Below are positions 10,639 to 21,700 of a stretch of DNA of 33,096 nucleotides, in pieces (position 1 is the first letter of the stretch; each line of letters begins with the position of its first letter). The position numbers and the translations under genes are program-made. Below the pieces are notes generated by a model. That model saw nothing but the letters and a program-made list of their open reading frames with translations, made no database searches and was not told the origin of the DNA. This stretch comes from Cylindrodendrum hubeiense (Eukaryota; Ascomycota; Sordariomycetes; Hypocreales; Nectriaceae). The stretch lies in contig JAANBB010000433.1 in the NCBI GenBank assembly GCA_014621425.1, forward strand, positions 1 to 33,096, written 5' to 3'.

Positions 10639-13407
10639 TTAATCGTAAATGTCCTGGTCCATCTCGTCCAGCATCTCCTCAACATCATCATCATCCATCT
10701 CCTCGTCCTCACCATTCTCGCTGTCGTCATGGTTGGACAGGACAACAATCTTGCCGTCAATGAGCTCCACGCGGGCGTACTCGCCATCGCGGATGGCGTT
10801 GCGCAAGATGAGGATGGCGAGGCGGTTGAGCACCTCCTTCTCGATAAGGCGGGACAACGGGCGGGCTCCGTAGGCCGGCGAGTATCCCGCGTTGCCGAGG
10901 TAATCCTTTCCTTCTTCCGAGACGTCGACGATAACCTTGCGCCCGTTGTCTTCGAGGCGCTTCTGGATCTCCTTTAGCCGTATGTCCACAATCTTCCGGA
11001 TTTCGCGGCGTGTGAGACGGTTGAAGATGACGACCGAGTTGATACGGTTGAGGAACTCAGGGAGGAAGTAGTTGCGCAGAGCGTTCATAACAAGCTCCCT
11101 GGTGGTGGGGTCGACTCTGCCCTCCTTGGCACCAGGTCGGATAAGGTGCTCAGCACCCAAGTTAGAGGTCATGACCACAATACAGTTCTTGGCGTCGACG
11201 ACTCTGCCTTGGCCATCGGTGATTCGGCCGTCATCCATGAGCTGAAGCAGAACAGTCAGGACCTCCTTGGCCGCCTTCTCAACCTCATCGAAGAGCAGGA
11301 TCGAGAATGGCTTTCGTCGGAGAGCCTCGGTCAGCTGGCCGCCAGCATCGTGGCCGACGTAGCCGGGAGGTGCACCAATCATGCGGCTTAGGGCGTGTCG
11401 CTCCTGGTACTCGGACATGTCGAAGCGGATCATGGCCTTGGCGTCGTCAAACAGGAACTCGGCCAGAGCCTTGGTCAGAAGGGTCTTTCCGGTACCCGAA
11501 GGACCGCAGAACAGGAAGCTGGGTGGCTGATTGGGGTTGGCAAGGCCGGATCGCTGGAGTCGGATGGCGTTTGCGACAGACTTGACAGCCTCCTTCTGGC
11601 CGACAACGACCTTGCCGAGGACCTTCTCCATGTTGATGAGCTTCTCCTTCTCCGAGGTTCGAAGTCGGGTGACGGGAATGCCGGTCCATCGGGCGACAAT
11701 CTCGTTGATGTGGTCGGCGGTGACAATGTCCGTAACCATTGCGCCGCCGCTGTCAGCGCCAGTGGCGTTGAGGGCAGCATCAGCAGCAACCTTGCGGACC
11801 TCAAGTTCCTTGATGACAGCCTCCTGTTCGGGGATTGCACCATACTTGAGATCGGCAGCCTTGGCGTGGTCGGAGTTGTTCATGGCATCCTCCAGGCGCT
11901 TCTCGAGGTCGTCGAGCTTCAACTTGGCCTGGTGGATCTCCTCACTGCGCTTGATCTCGGTCTGGTACTTTTCGCGCAGAGGTTGCAACTCCTCCTCGAC
12001 ATTCTTGGCATCCTTGCGGGCTTGTGCTAGTCGAGTTCGAGAGGCTTCGTCGTGCTCCTTCTCGAGGGCAGCGATTTCAATCATGAACTGCCTCAACTTG
12101 CGCTCAAGCGAATCGATGATTTCAGGCTGCGACTCTCGAGCAACGCGGACAGCAGCAGCAGCCTCATCGACAAGGTCAATAGCCGAGTCGGGCATTCGCC
12201 TCGAGGTGAGGTATCGTGCAGCTAGGTTGGCGGCAGCAACTAGGGCGCTGTCAAGGATGGTGACGCGGTGGTGTCTGTCATATCGCTCCTTAAGACCTCG
12301 GAGAATGGAGACAGTCTCAGAGATCGTAGGTTCCTTGACGATGACTTGCTGGAATCGACGCTCAAAGGCAGCGTCCTTCTCGACATACTTGCGGTACTCG
12401 GCGAGAGTGGTGGCACCAATGCAGTGCAGTTGGCCACGAGCAAGCATAGGCTTGAGTAGGTTGGCGGCGTCCATACCGCCCTCACCTGATGAACCTGCGC
12501 CCATGAGAAGATGGATCTCGTCGACGAACAGGACAATCATGTCCTTGGACTCGTGAATCTCCTTTAGAACACCCTTCATTCTCTCCTCGAACTCTCCGCG
12601 GTACTTGCTGCCAGCAACAAGAGCACCGACATCGAGTGAGAGAAGCTTGCAGTTCTTCAGGTTGTCGGGCACGTCTCGGTTGACGATTCGCTGAGCAAGT
12701 CCCTCGACGACAGTGGTCTTACCAACACCGGGCTCACCAATAAGGACGGGGTTGTTCTTGGTTCGTCGGGACAAGATTCGCACGACTCGGCGGATCTCCT
12801 CCTCTCGGCCGATGACGGGATCGATCTTCTTGTCCCTGGCCATCTCAGTCATATCAATGGTGAATTTGGCCAGGTTCTCGTTCTCCTCCTCAGTGTCGGC
12901 GGTCTTGCTGTCGACTCGCTTGGTTCCACGGATGGCCTGGACGGCCTCCTGGACAAGCTTGGGTTTGGGGATGTTGGCTTCCTTGAGCGAAGTCTGGATG
13001 CTGGGGTCCTCGGCCAGCGAAGTGACGAGGTGGTCCACGCCAATGTATGTATCCTTCTGGACCTTCTGAAGTTCCATGGCCTTTCGCAAGACATTATGGA
13101 ACTGTGGCGCCAGAGACACAGTCTCGGGGGGAGGATCTTGGCTGGGAAGCCGGACAAGGGTTTTCTTGAGGGCTCGATCGAAGATCTGAGGGTCGCCACG
13201 AGCCCGTTCGATGACCTGGCGGAACAGCGTGCTGGTGGTACCGGTGGGAGCATTTTGCTGATCCTTGGACTGGTCTGGGGGAGGGTCCAGCAGCGAGACG
13301 GCGAGGTGAACCGGCACCAGCTGGGAGTGGCCGTACTGTTCGGCCAGGGCCATGGCGTCCTCGACGGCCTTCTGGGCCCGGTCTGTGAAGTCCATGCGGG
13401 AATTCAT
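10639..13407 (-). CDS. HSP98: Hsp104/Hsp98 (ClpB-type) protein disaggregase
   Basis: A single uninterrupted exon of 922 residues, the usual length for the family. This hexameric cytosolic and nuclear AAA+ ATPase pulls polypeptides out of aggregates with Hsp70/Hsp40. Order of parts: Clp N-domain (about 5-155); NBD1 with Walker A GEPGVGKT (224-231), pore-loop KYRGEF (268-273) and Walker B IVLFVDE; coiled-coil M-domain (about 425-545); NBD2 with Walker A GPSGTGKT (635-642), pore-loop GYVG (682-685) and Walker B SILLFDE; acidic tail ending MDQDIYD, equivalent to the co-chaperone-binding tail of yeast Hsp104. Both ATPase sites look intact. The start [11 protein letters not shown] aligns with the yeast N-terminus. 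The gene converges on the Zn2Cys6 gene, 269 bp between stops. A phased heat-shock element lies about 340 bp upstream. The codon bias creates long open antisense frames. Confidence 0.97.
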   Translation of the reverse strand: MNSRMDFTDRAQKAVEDAMALAEQYGHSQLVPVHLAVSLLDPPPDQSKDQQNAPTGTTSTLFRQVIERARGDPQIFDRALKKTLVRLPSQDPPPETVSLAPQFHNVLRKAMELQKVQKDTYIGVDHLVTSLAEDPSIQTSLKEANIPKPKLVQEAVQAIRGTKRVDSKTADTEEENENLAKFTIDMTEMARDKKIDPVIGREEEIRRVVRILSRRTKNNPVLIGEPGVGKTTVVEGLAQRIVNRDVPDNLKNCKLLSLDVGALVAGSKYRGEFEERMKGVLKEIHESKDMIVLFVDEIHLLMGAGSSGEGGMDAANLLKPMLARGQLHCIGATTLAEYRKYVEKDAAFERRFQQVIVKEPTISETVSILRGLKERYDRHHRVTILDSALVAAANLAARYLTSRRMPDSAIDLVDEAAAAVRVARESQPEIIDSLERKLRQFMIEIAALEKEHDEASRTRLAQARKDAKNVEEELQPLREKYQTEIKRSEEIHQAKLKLDDLEKRLEDAMNNSDHAKAADLKYGAIPEQEAVIKELEVRKVAADAALNATGADSGGAMVTDIVTADHINEIVARWTGIPVTRLRTSEKEKLINMEKVLGKVVVGQKEAVKSVANAIRLQRSGLANPNQPPSFLFCGPSGTGKTLLTKALAEFLFDDAKAMIRFDMSEYQERHALSRMIGAPPGYVGHDAGGQLTEALRRKPFSILLFDEVEKAAKEVLTVLLQLMDDGRITDGQGRVVDAKNCIVVMTSNLGAEHLIRPGAKEGRVDPTTRELVMNALRNYFLPEFLNRINSVVIFNRLTRREIRKIVDIRLKEIQKRLEDNGRKVIVDVSEEGKDYLGNAGYSPAYGARPLSRLIEKEVLNRLAILILRNAIRDGEYARVELIDGKIVVLSNHDDSENGEDEEMDDDDVEEMLDEMDQDIYD

Positions 13408-13747
13408 GGTGATGGAGGTATGTGTGGAAAAATGACTATGTGAAAATGAGGGATGTTATGTACGGAATAGTTGGCAGTATGACGTGGGCGTGTGTAGTGT
13501 GTGGCCCAAGAAGTTGGATGGCTTCCGTCAGGTTTCTTGACCTCGAAAGGTTGGGTATCTTTTGTTGTAGTGAGTGGGGTTGTTTGAGAGGAAAGAATCC
13601 CGTTCCGAGTGGCTTGGAGGACGGTAATTTATCGACAGCTCGGGTGGATCTGTGATGCAAGTCATGCAAGTCTTGGTGGATCGAATGGCCTGAAGTGAAG
13701 CAACCAGGTGCATAAAGCAGGCTCGCGGCGGCTGTAGAAGCATCCAG

Positions 13748-13775
13748 GAACCTCCTAGAAGGCTCGGGATCCTTC
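13748..13775. promoter_or_regulatory. Heat-shock element, six phased modules
   Basis: Reading left to right at strict 5-bp phase: GAA-cc-TCC-ta-GAA-gg-CTC-gg-GAT-cc-TTC. Three modules match the alternating GAA/TTC consensus exactly and each of the other three differs by one base. It sits about 340 bp upstream of the HSP98 start codon, as expected for Hsf1 control of a disaggregase gene. It is also about 250 bp from the mL67 start. Confidence 0.7.
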
Positions 13776-13847
13776 GTGATGTCACCCTCACCCCAGAACG
13801 CCGGCAGTGGGGAGCGAGCTCTGCGATTGGATGCCTGATATCTTATC

Positions 13848-13918
13848 GTCACATGACCATGCAAGCCACCGGCGGCCAAGCGGACTTGGCCGGCGAGAAG
13901 CGCTGGGTCACATGACCA
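13848..13918. promoter_or_regulatory. Paired GTCACATGACCA boxes
   Basis: The same 12-mer occurs at 13848-13859 and 13907-13918, 59 bp apart and 106-176 bp before the mL67 ATG. The core TCACATGA resembles the Cbf1-type bHLH site TCACGTGA with one changed base. Position and duplication suggest control of mL67; the factor is not known. Confidence 0.5.
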
Positions 13919-14023
13919 CGCGCATGCTCAGCTCCATTGAGCGATTGGTGATTGGCATTCTGGGCAAGTTTTTGCGGTTGCGAAGACCTCACAGCCCGCC
14001 AGATCAACCCACAACTGGCGACC

Positions 14024-14858
14024 ATGAATGCGACACCAGCGTCCCGCCTGGGCCAATTCCCCGGCTTCTTGCGGATATGCGTGCGCCACGCTCACACTGG
14101 CTCTACCCGCCCGCCCAAGGGCTTCCCAGTGCCCGAGGGCCATGGCCAGGATATCTGGGTCTTTACCCACCGGAGATCGGACCAGATCATTTACAGCTTC
14201 GAGCCCAAGCTTAGCGTATGTGCAATTGCACCCCATGAACCTGCCGCTACCCCTCCAGCCTGGATTCCCAACTGACCATCCTCCGCAGGGTTTCCACGGC
14301 CTCAAGCAGCTCCCCTTCCACGGCAAGAAGACGAAGCCCGCCAAGCTCCGCAAGGACTACTGGTCCCCTTTCGCCCGCATCTCCCTCCCTGCCGGCCAGG
14401 GCTCCGTTGGCCGCTCCATCTTCCAGAAACTCCGCGAGCTGAAGCACCTGCACGAAGTCGCATGGGACGACGAGTTCCGTTACAAGCCCATCGAGGAGTA
14501 TACTCCCACCGACAAGAAGAGGATCGCCGAGGAGGAGAAGAAGGGCAACCCCGACTACCGCCCCATCCGAACTAAGCAGGAGCGCGGCATCGCCCTCAAC
14601 CGCCAGAAGCCTAATGCTATCGCCGATATGGCTGCCGTGCTGAGCGGTCTGGGCCGCGGCAACAAGGTTGTGACAGCTGAGGCCACCGAGGGTGCTGAGA
14701 AGCAGCTTATGGAGGTGACGGTGAGCTGGGCAAACGACCAGGATCGACAGTACGCCGAAGAGTGGTCAAGCAATGTCACGCACGGGCTGTTCGACAAGCC
14801 ATCCTACATGTCGGAGAAACCAGCCGAGGAGAAACCAGCCGAGGAGAAAGCTGTGTAG
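14024..14858 (+). CDS. MHR1: Mitochondrial large ribosomal subunit protein mL67 / Mhr1
   Basis: Two exons, 14024-14215 and 14289-14858, joined at GTATGT...CAG in phase 0, give 253 residues. Diagnostic family sequence: GHGQDIWVFTHRRSDQIIYS followed by LKQLPFHGKKT, then LREL and LHEVAWDDEF. In yeast the protein is a mitochondrial ribosomal component also implicated in mtDNA recombination. The N-terminus (MNATPASRLGQFPGFLRICV) is hydrophobic and basic with almost no acidic residues, fitting import into mitochondria. The C-terminus is a Lys/Glu/Pro tail with a duplicated EKPAE unit. The frame stops at TAG (14856-14858) but stays open for 20 further codons of the same composition to TAA at 14919-14921, so the natural end may be later. 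A second ATG at 14028 is out of frame with exon 1. Confidence 0.9.
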
Positions 14859-14921
14859 ACTAAGGCTGCAGAGTCTGAGGTCCCGCCAGAGAAGGAGGAA
14901 GCAAAGCCAATTGCCCAATAA
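14859..14921 (+). other. In-frame continuation of mL67 after TAG
   Basis: Directly after the TAG the same frame reads 20 sense codons rich in Glu, Lys, Pro and Ala, then TAA. The composition continues the preceding EKPAEEKPAEEKAV tail. This could be a recent nonsense change, stop-codon readthrough, or a sequence error. Confidence 0.55.
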
Positions 14922-15196
14922 ATACCACTTGCACTACGTTCAACGTTGGGAGAATGGTCACGAATATCACATATCGAAATGGCAGAAGACACGATTTGGT
15001 CTGATGCAGGAAGAGATGGTATAGAGAGAGATTCTCAATTCTGGTTGTATAAAACATTGAAGGCGTAGAGCCAAGACGTTGTTGTATCATAGTGTGTATC
15101 AACAATCCGAACCTATCAAAAACCACAAGCAGAGTTGCTCCATTTCAATTCGTAAACGCAAGAAAAGCACAAGTTCATAAAAAATTAGGTACTTGT
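14922..15196. other. Convergent 3' ends of mL67 and the sulfotransferase-like gene
   Basis: A short tail-to-tail spacer with an AT-rich part at 15040-15190. It should hold both polyadenylation regions. No gene seen. Confidence 0.5.
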
Positions 15197-16599
15197 TCAT
15201 ATCTCAAGCGCAAACTGCTTGAGGTATTCGTAGCGGGCGACGTTGTCGTCGACCGTCTGACGGATCATCTTCTGCACCTCCGGGCCCCACTTGGCCGCCC
15301 AATCCTTGTTCTCAGACTCGGTTGTGGATGTCTTCTTTGTTAGCTCAATCAGTTGAATATCCAACAACGGGAGGTAAACACGCGGGAGTGACACAGCCGA
15401 AGGGAATGGGGGGACGGTCAGATACACACCTGGGCGTGAGTGCGGGGTTTAAGAGAAGTGCTCTTGATGGCGTCGTTGTGGAAGCCGTTCCACTTCTCAA
15501 AGGCGTCGCGGGCGTGGGACTTGTCCGAGTCATTCCAGTCAAGCATCTCGGGCTTGAAGTCGATGCCGGTCTTCTCGCAGTAGAGACGAATCGTCTTCTC
15601 TGGGTTGTCGAGAAGATCATCGGCATCGATGATGACCAGCTGGTCCTTGTCGACGATGCCCGTCTCAAGCAGGAAGTCGAACAAGGTGACGAGCTCCTCG
15701 TAACCAGCTTCATTGGGCATGAAGTGGTAGAAACCAGTGACCTCGTCCAGAGGGGGGACTGTACACCGGTAGTACGAGGGAATGGCCCGACGAGGGTGGC
15801 GGATCAAGAAGGTGAACTGGAATTGCTTCAGAATCTCGAGAGGCAACACCGTGGGGTTGTCGGCCTCGTCTTCGCCGAGAGACGGCGCGATCTGGGTCGG
15901 CCTGCTGTCCGATTTCATAAGATAGTATGCCATGTCCTTGATGAAGATGCGTTTGCCCTAGTATGCGTAAGCATTAGTCCCTCCCAACGACAGCAATTGT
16001 CATGGCGGGGCGCGTGCAATCTGGATCGCATTTGTTTAGGGGACACAGGATAGGACAGGGCTGAATCAGGAACAGCCATCTGGAGAACTACAGCACTTAA
16101 TTGCCGCGAACCCTCGGTTGATGACGATCTCCAGTTCCAGTTCCAGTTAGGTGGATCACATACGACACCAAGGCGCCAGGGGGCCCCTCACTTGGGGGGG
16201 AGGGGGGTGGGGCGTGGAAGTAGTAGGGTTGAAGGAGGCGAAAGAGAAGGGTTAATGGCGAACCTCTTTTTTTGCCTCCATGATGGAATCGAGGATGTCT
16301 TTATACGTCTTCTGGGCAAAGCCGCTGGACTCGCGGGTGGCATTGTCATCTCTGAAGCGATCGCTCAGAAACTCGGGGCCGTAGTAGAATGCATCACCAA
16401 AGGGTTCGTGGATGCTCTCCAAAATGTCACGACGAGTCATGAAGACCTGCGTTTCAACGTTAGCAGGCGAATTGGACAAATTGAACAAACTCTCTGGGAC
16501 GGAAGGGTCAAGTTGACGGGAATTGATGGTTCATACCCTCTCGAAGGCCGTAGAGCAGGCACGTGGGTGCGTCGCGGCGAAGATAGGGCGGAGCGCCAT
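15197..16599 (-). CDS. Sulfotransferase-like P-loop protein
   Basis: Four exons: 16599-16537, 16446-16264, 15957-15430 and 15334-15197, all phase 0, giving 303 residues. The ATG sits in a good context (CCCAAAATGGC). Exon 1 carries a PAPS 5'-phosphosulfate-loop-like motif, THPRACSTAFER (residues about 10-21), interrupted by intron 1 before VFMTRRD. IHEPFGDAFYYGPE follows. A 3'-phosphate-binding-like segment, FLIRHPRRAIPSYYR, lies at 132-146. The C-terminal part carries HARDAFEKWNGFHNDA. No signal peptide or membrane helix is seen, so a soluble cytosolic enzyme is likely. These features fit the sulfotransferase superfamily; acceptor substrate and actual activity are unknown. Intron 2 is 306 nt, long for this locus, and holds a G-rich tract on the opposite strand. 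The last acceptor could be one AG earlier, adding three residues. Confidence 0.7.
16179..16212 (+). other. G-run tract with quadruplex potential
   Basis: Four G runs of 5, 7, 6 and 4 (16179-16183, 16194-16200, 16202-16207, 16209-16212) on the plus strand lie within the 306-nt intron of the sulfotransferase-like gene. In that transcript the tract is C-rich. Confidence 0.6.
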
Positions 16600-17599
16600 T
16601 TTGGGAGGAAGAACCAACAGGAGAATGGTGAAATAGCAGTCAAGTGTTGTCGCGTCAACATCAAGTTGGCTGTCGAAGATGAATTGGCACAGAGAGGGAA
16701 CCAGGAAAGCTGGGGGGAGCGTCCTCGACGTGTTAAATATGCTGAGTTCGGCCAGTTGGTCAAAGTTTGATGCGACCGGGTCGTCGCTCCGTGTAGTTAC
16801 CAGACGCCCTACCGATATTTAGCTCTGAGCGATGGCCCGTCACCGATCCACCGAGGCACTGGGATACTCCCACGCCGGCCCTGACGTGTGGCGGGCATTG
16901 GTCCTCATTGAGTGCCTCGCATGCGGCGACGACGTCATGGTCTGCTGGTCGGTTCCGCCGAGACACACTCAAACGTTATCATTCCCACCGTTCGTCCATG
17001 ACCACGGCCAATAGTTCCCGGCAACCCCACGTCGAGTTTCGCCGAAGCAAGCCAGGCACCTCACATCCGGCCCCTCTTCCTTGTCCTCGTCACATTGAGG
17101 TTACGGGTGAGGGGGATCTCATCGCGTAAGCAGCATGCTCGCTATAGGTTCAGCGTCCCGAGTTGCGGGCGGGCTCGTGGGATGGCGGGATGGCGGGATG
17201 AGTACTAAGTTGGGTGCGTTGTTCTCGTTGAGGTGGCAATGGTGCCACGGCGCTGAGGCCGTCTGGAAGCACCTGGCGACTACACTGTGAAGAGCCGAAT
17301 CCGCAATGCTCCCCAGTGTCGACGGCTCGGGCCATGTTCTGGTACGTCCCTCTGCTGCGCTGCGCTGGGCGTTGCCCGTCAAGTCATGGCAAGGAAGCAC
17401 GCAATCGCAAGACCCACACCAAGCTACGGAGAAATGCTGCCAACCTGCCAATGCCCCGAGGGCAATTTGCAGTCGGCGTCTGGTCAGCATGGGGGAACTC
17501 CCCGAGCTCTCACAGAGCCCTGCATCGCGGGTATGCAATAGAGGCTGCCCGGAGTGGAGGCTTGACCAACTATAGCGTGGGAGCGTGGACTGGTATTAG
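16600..17599. other. Spacer between the sulfotransferase-like gene and PHA2
   Basis: This should hold the promoter of the sulfotransferase-like gene (right of 16600) and the 3' flank of PHA2. A GGGATGGC tandem (about 17177-17199) is the only repeat noticed. Overlapping frames at 17119-17642 on both strands look like chance ORFs in GC-rich DNA. Confidence 0.5.
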
Positions 17600-18720
17600 T
17601 TATCTGTATCTCTGCCAGCTTCCTAACCACCTCCAGCTCTGAGCCACGCCACTGATCTTTTCCAGCGCACCCTTGACTCGCCCATCCGGATCGTCGTGCT
17701 TGTGGCCTTCAAACTCGACGAAGAATATGTACTGGAAAGGCTGCACCAGGCTTGGCCGGCTGTTGATGCTCGTCAGGTTGAGGTCAAAGGCTTGGAAACA
17801 AGCCAGGACATCGGCCAAGGCTCCGGGCGACGTGTGAGGCACGGTGAATGAGACGAGGGACTTGCTTCCGGACTTGGCGAGGGACTTCTTTACCTCATCC
17901 CAGTTGCTGGGGACAGAAGGGTCGGTGCCGATGATTAAGAATCGGGTGGTGTTGTCTTCGCGGTCCTCAATAGACTTGCCGAGAAAGTCTAGACCGTGCA
18001 TCTCGGCTGCGAGCTGGCTTGAAATTGCCGCCCAAGTCCCCGTCGTATCCTTGCTCACAATCTCTGCAGCTTTGCTGGTCGAGCTGACCTCGAAAATCTC
18101 GACCCCCTTCAGATAGGTGGAGATGAATGCGGTGCACTGACCGAAAGCCTGCGGGTGGGAGTACAGTCGCTGAATGTGCTTGAGGCTGCCTAGAGGCTTG
18201 GATCGAGGCTTTAGGGGGGAAGGGTCAGTTGCTGTAGGGGTGCAAGTGCCGGATCCCTCCGTCGTGTCTTCCAATACCGGAATGGGAACTTTATGGCCGA
18301 CGAGACAGTGGTGAACATCGACATATGTTTCGCCAGTAATAGTGATGTTGGCATAACGGTTGGATCGATCAGCGAGGTCATCCAGAGTGAAGACTACGGA
18401 GCCATTGGTAGAGTTCTCAAATGGCACGACACCTGCTGTGGCATGGCCATCCTGGACGTGGTCGAAGACATCTTCCCAAGGGCATCAGCGATGAAGGGAC
18501 AACTACGGCGTGTAAACACCTACCGTCAATGGTGACTGCGGGCCGAAGCTCCCAGGTAGACTCTGAGAAGGCCTGCCGGACGGCCTGCATAGGGAATTCA
18601 ACCCGGATTAGTGCCATGCAAGTGACCACGAAAAGACGCCTGTGAGAATCGCCTCACCTGGTGGGAGTAGGAGGCAGCAGGGCCGAGATAGCTGACGACT
18701 GGCTTGCGGAAGGCAGTCAT
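17600..18720 (-). CDS. PHA2: Prephenate dehydratase
   Basis: The enzyme converts prephenate to phenylpyruvate in phenylalanine biosynthesis. Three exons: 18720-18658, 18584-18524 and 18471-17600, with introns of 73 and 52 nt and consistent phases, give 331 residues. The catalytic domain begins at SYLGPAASYSHQ and continues through GVVPFENSTNGSV. It includes SHPQAFGQC (about 146-154) and the catalytic TRF motif at 217-219 (NTTRFLIIG). An ACT regulatory domain follows at about 246-322 (TVPHTSPGALADVLACF, then NLTSINSRP), the usual site of feedback control by phenylalanine. The protein ends WRWLGSWQRYR, typical of the family. A fungus-typical low-complexity insert (about 107-135, Thr/Pro-rich) splits the catalytic domain. 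No targeting signal is seen, so it is probably cytosolic. Catalytic motifs are intact. Confidence 0.93.
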
Positions 18721-21700
18721 GTTGTCCGAGTCGGGGTGGAAATGGGGTGAGTCCGAGCCGAGATGAGAAATGGAAACCGCGTGAGCCGGTTGAATGTGAC
18801 AGAAGAAGCCCTCGTCGTCGTCGTTACTCGTGCATGTGGTGACGATGACCACGTCGTGTGCCACAAAACGGGATGAGGGTGGGGTCGCAGTGGGCTAGCC
18901 CTTCTTGACCGGGGAGTTAATCGTATAGATGGTGTATCGAGTTGTGAAGGTGGGTGCAGGCAAGCCTGCAGTGTCGTGGGATTGGGTCAATGTTGCATAC
19001 CCAAGGAGTCACGGCGATGGTGCAATCCGTGGGGGAGTCATGGTTTTCTGGAGTTGTGGGCTGGGACGTTGAGTTGAAATGTTCGCACTAGCAGTTTGCC
19101 GGCAGAGCATTGCGGGGAGCAAGATAGCGGCCTACTGGCTAGTGACGACATGCGGGGTCCCGCATCCGGGAAGATGAAAAGGGAGATGGATCACTTGATC
19201 AATGCTGGGCTGCAGACGGGATATAGTCTCGACCAAAGAGAGAAGGGAAAGAAAATGCAAGATAAAGAGAGGGGGATAAGTGAAATCGAAGATACTACAC
19301 CTCCAACCGCCAACATTGTGCATGTCTAGTGGCAGCGAAAGGTTGCATCGCTTTTAGCCGACCTACCTTCTTCCTTATCGATTATCGATACCGGCAGAAG
19401 AGATCCAGCTGGATGGAGACGACTTATTGGGAATAGCATCAGGTGACGAACAAGTCACTGGCATATGGAAGAAAAGGGAGTCCGTCCGGAAGAATGAAGA
19501 CGAATGCACATGGGACGTGCACAGATTGTTCCTCAAACACGCCCAAAAGAGAGCTACAGACGACGTGCTTTTTGTCCACTGCTGGGATGGACGAGCACGT
19601 CCCTGGTCAAACATGTTACATGCCAAACAGACAATCTGGATCGCCACCACGTGGCTAGCCGTAGTGGATTTCCAGATCGATTTTGCTTTGCGTTGAAGCA
19701 AAAGGATGGTCCTTGATTACTGCAAGCATTTTTTTACAAAAGAAAAAGAAAAGAAAAAAGGTCGCAAGAAGCGAGTGCGCATGAACAAGGCTTGCCGAGG
19801 GCTGAAGTTCACGCTGCTGATGTCGTGGCCAAGTCCCCGCAGATCTCAATCCGCGTTCAGGCAGGTCCCTTGTTTTCGGCCTCTAGCTTCCATCGTAAAG
19901 ACGGGCCTCCACGCATGGTCGTCGAGAAGTCCGAAGTCCGTAGGCGCGTGACCTGTGGTTCGATGCAGAGAGACAACCCGAAACTCGGGTGGCAATCAAG
20001 CGGAGTTGTTGTCGTTCTTGTTCCACCAGTCGTCTCCTATTCCAGAGGGCCCGATTCACCGCCCACCTCAAGAGGCTCCTCAATGAGGCTCCAATGAGGT
20101 TCTAGAATTGCTCTATTTGAAAAAGCCTCTCCAGAGCATCCAACAGCCAAATGGGGCTCCAAAGCTACTGTTGTGGCGGTCAGCAAGGGGATGTTGGTTT
20201 GCTTGGCTCGACAGCGTGTGTCTCAAGCTAGCGAGGCAGCTTTTAGCGGGTTCTAGTGCTGGGGATCTGCCTTGTGCAGCGCGTTCTGTCCTGTGGGCGC
20301 ACCATGCACCCGCCTGGAAAAAGGAAAAAGAAAGAGGATGAAACACGACAGGCGCCTCCACGCTCCGATGCCTCCTCAAGCAACGCCCAACATGACAACA
20401 GCTGCCTGAGCTGAGATGCAACAAAGGAAGGCCTGACAAATGCGATTCATGGCAATCAGTAGCCTTGCTTGGTCGTTACTTTTTTTTATCCGCCGCGTAA
20501 ATCCAGAACAGAGAAGTCGTATGTTTAGTTTCGTTCCGTGCGGTGCACGGGCAACGGGGTTGAAGTCAAGACCCCGTAAAGCCAAGATGCTCCAGACCTT
20601 CTGGAGATGGAGTGGATTCGCACCGCCATGAATCTCCGTAGGCAGCTACATGCAGTCCCGCACTCGCTCACACGAGATGGGGTAGACAGTCCGCTACCTC
20701 TTAGTGGCTTGCTGATGGTCGATAGCTCTGTAGTTAGAGGCAATCCGTCGCTGCAGCGCCCCGCGGTCTCGGTTCCAGGGCGGCATCACCACGGACAATG
20801 GCCCAAGTCGGTTCCGCGAACCCAGGTCCCCGTGGCGACTAGCTGGTGAAGCTGGAGATGAGTCAACTGAATCACCGGAGGCGAAGCTCTCGAGCAACCA
20901 TGGCCAGCTATTGCTATCGACCAGCATCATCTGGACGAGGCCATTATCATGTGCCGCCCGCCCACCTGCCCGGATTTCGTAGCCCATGTTTCGACAAGCC
21001 TCGATCCCCGGCGTCATCCGAGCGGCCCTGGTCGAAACGCGGTCGGTTTCATGCTCGCCCAGCGCCTGGCCTATCACTTGCAGCAGCTCCGTCCCAGGGT
21101 CTGGGGGTCTCACCGTTTCACCCCTGTGCCACCGAATCAGCGGCCGCGACGCAGCTCAGGGCTTGTCCACGAATCGCCCATCGCGCTGGCGAGCGACTTG
21201 GTCCAGGGCCCTGGGCACACCGGACCGGCCGTCTGACGATGATGGGTGCTTCGTGGCATCAGGGCGGTTCGGGCGAGCAGGTTCGGCAGGATTGTTGCTC
21301 GTTTTTTGTCTTGTCTGCCTCGGTCTTGGTGAAGCCGTCGACGGTGAGTGGGAGAGGGATATTCTCATGGGACGACTAGGGGACGTGTTGAAACTTGAGC
21401 TCGGCTCAGTCTCAGCCCATCTCGGGCGCCTACATCAGTTCGACAGCGATACGAAGATCGGGAAAGCAGAGAGGCGGAAGGGATGAGGGGTCAGATAGCC
21501 TGCTGCGAGGAGAATACGTATGCACACCCGGTGATGTGACCGCGAGCATGAGGGACCCGTGAATGAGGGAGCATCGTCATCGTCATCAGTGGCTCTGTCT
21601 GTCACAATGGAACCGCCCACCACCTGGCCTTCATCTCCCCTCCGCGTCCCCCTCACTGGGCGCTTCCAAAATAGCATCATCTATCATGCCTGCTGCCAGG

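Larger units (their letters stand above)
13408..14023. other. Divergent promoter shared by HSP98 and mL67/MHR1
   Basis: This 616-bp spacer lies between two start codons facing outwards. It contains the heat-shock element at 13748-13775 and two identical GTCACATGACCA boxes nearer mL67. Frames at 13436-13879 (minus) have no recognisable domain. Confidence 0.7.

Noticed and set aside
11531..12556. 341-codon open frame on the plus strand inside HSP98, plus an overlapping 211-codon frame at 11395-12030
   Set aside because: Both lie antisense to a highly conserved coding region with strong codon bias, which commonly leaves the opposite strand open. The translations are Ser/Arg-rich and match no domain.
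17119..17642. Cluster of overlapping frames on both strands next to PHA2
   Set aside because: None extends or overlaps sensibly with a gene model and none shows a domain.
19955..19975. GGTTCGATGC and, at about 31249, GGTTCGACTC, considered as tRNA B-boxes
   Set aside because: The flanking bases do not form a T-stem and no A-box or acceptor stem is found.
20554..20577. Hairpin CGGGGT...ACCCCG, considered as part of a tRNA
   Set aside because: No matching acceptor stem, D-arm or B-box consensus around it.
20846..21486. Plus-strand frames of 177 and 166 codons and a minus-strand 139-codon frame (20694-21113)
   Set aside because: Mutually overlapping on both strands, with no family similarity and no splice pattern; typical of GC-rich noncoding DNA.
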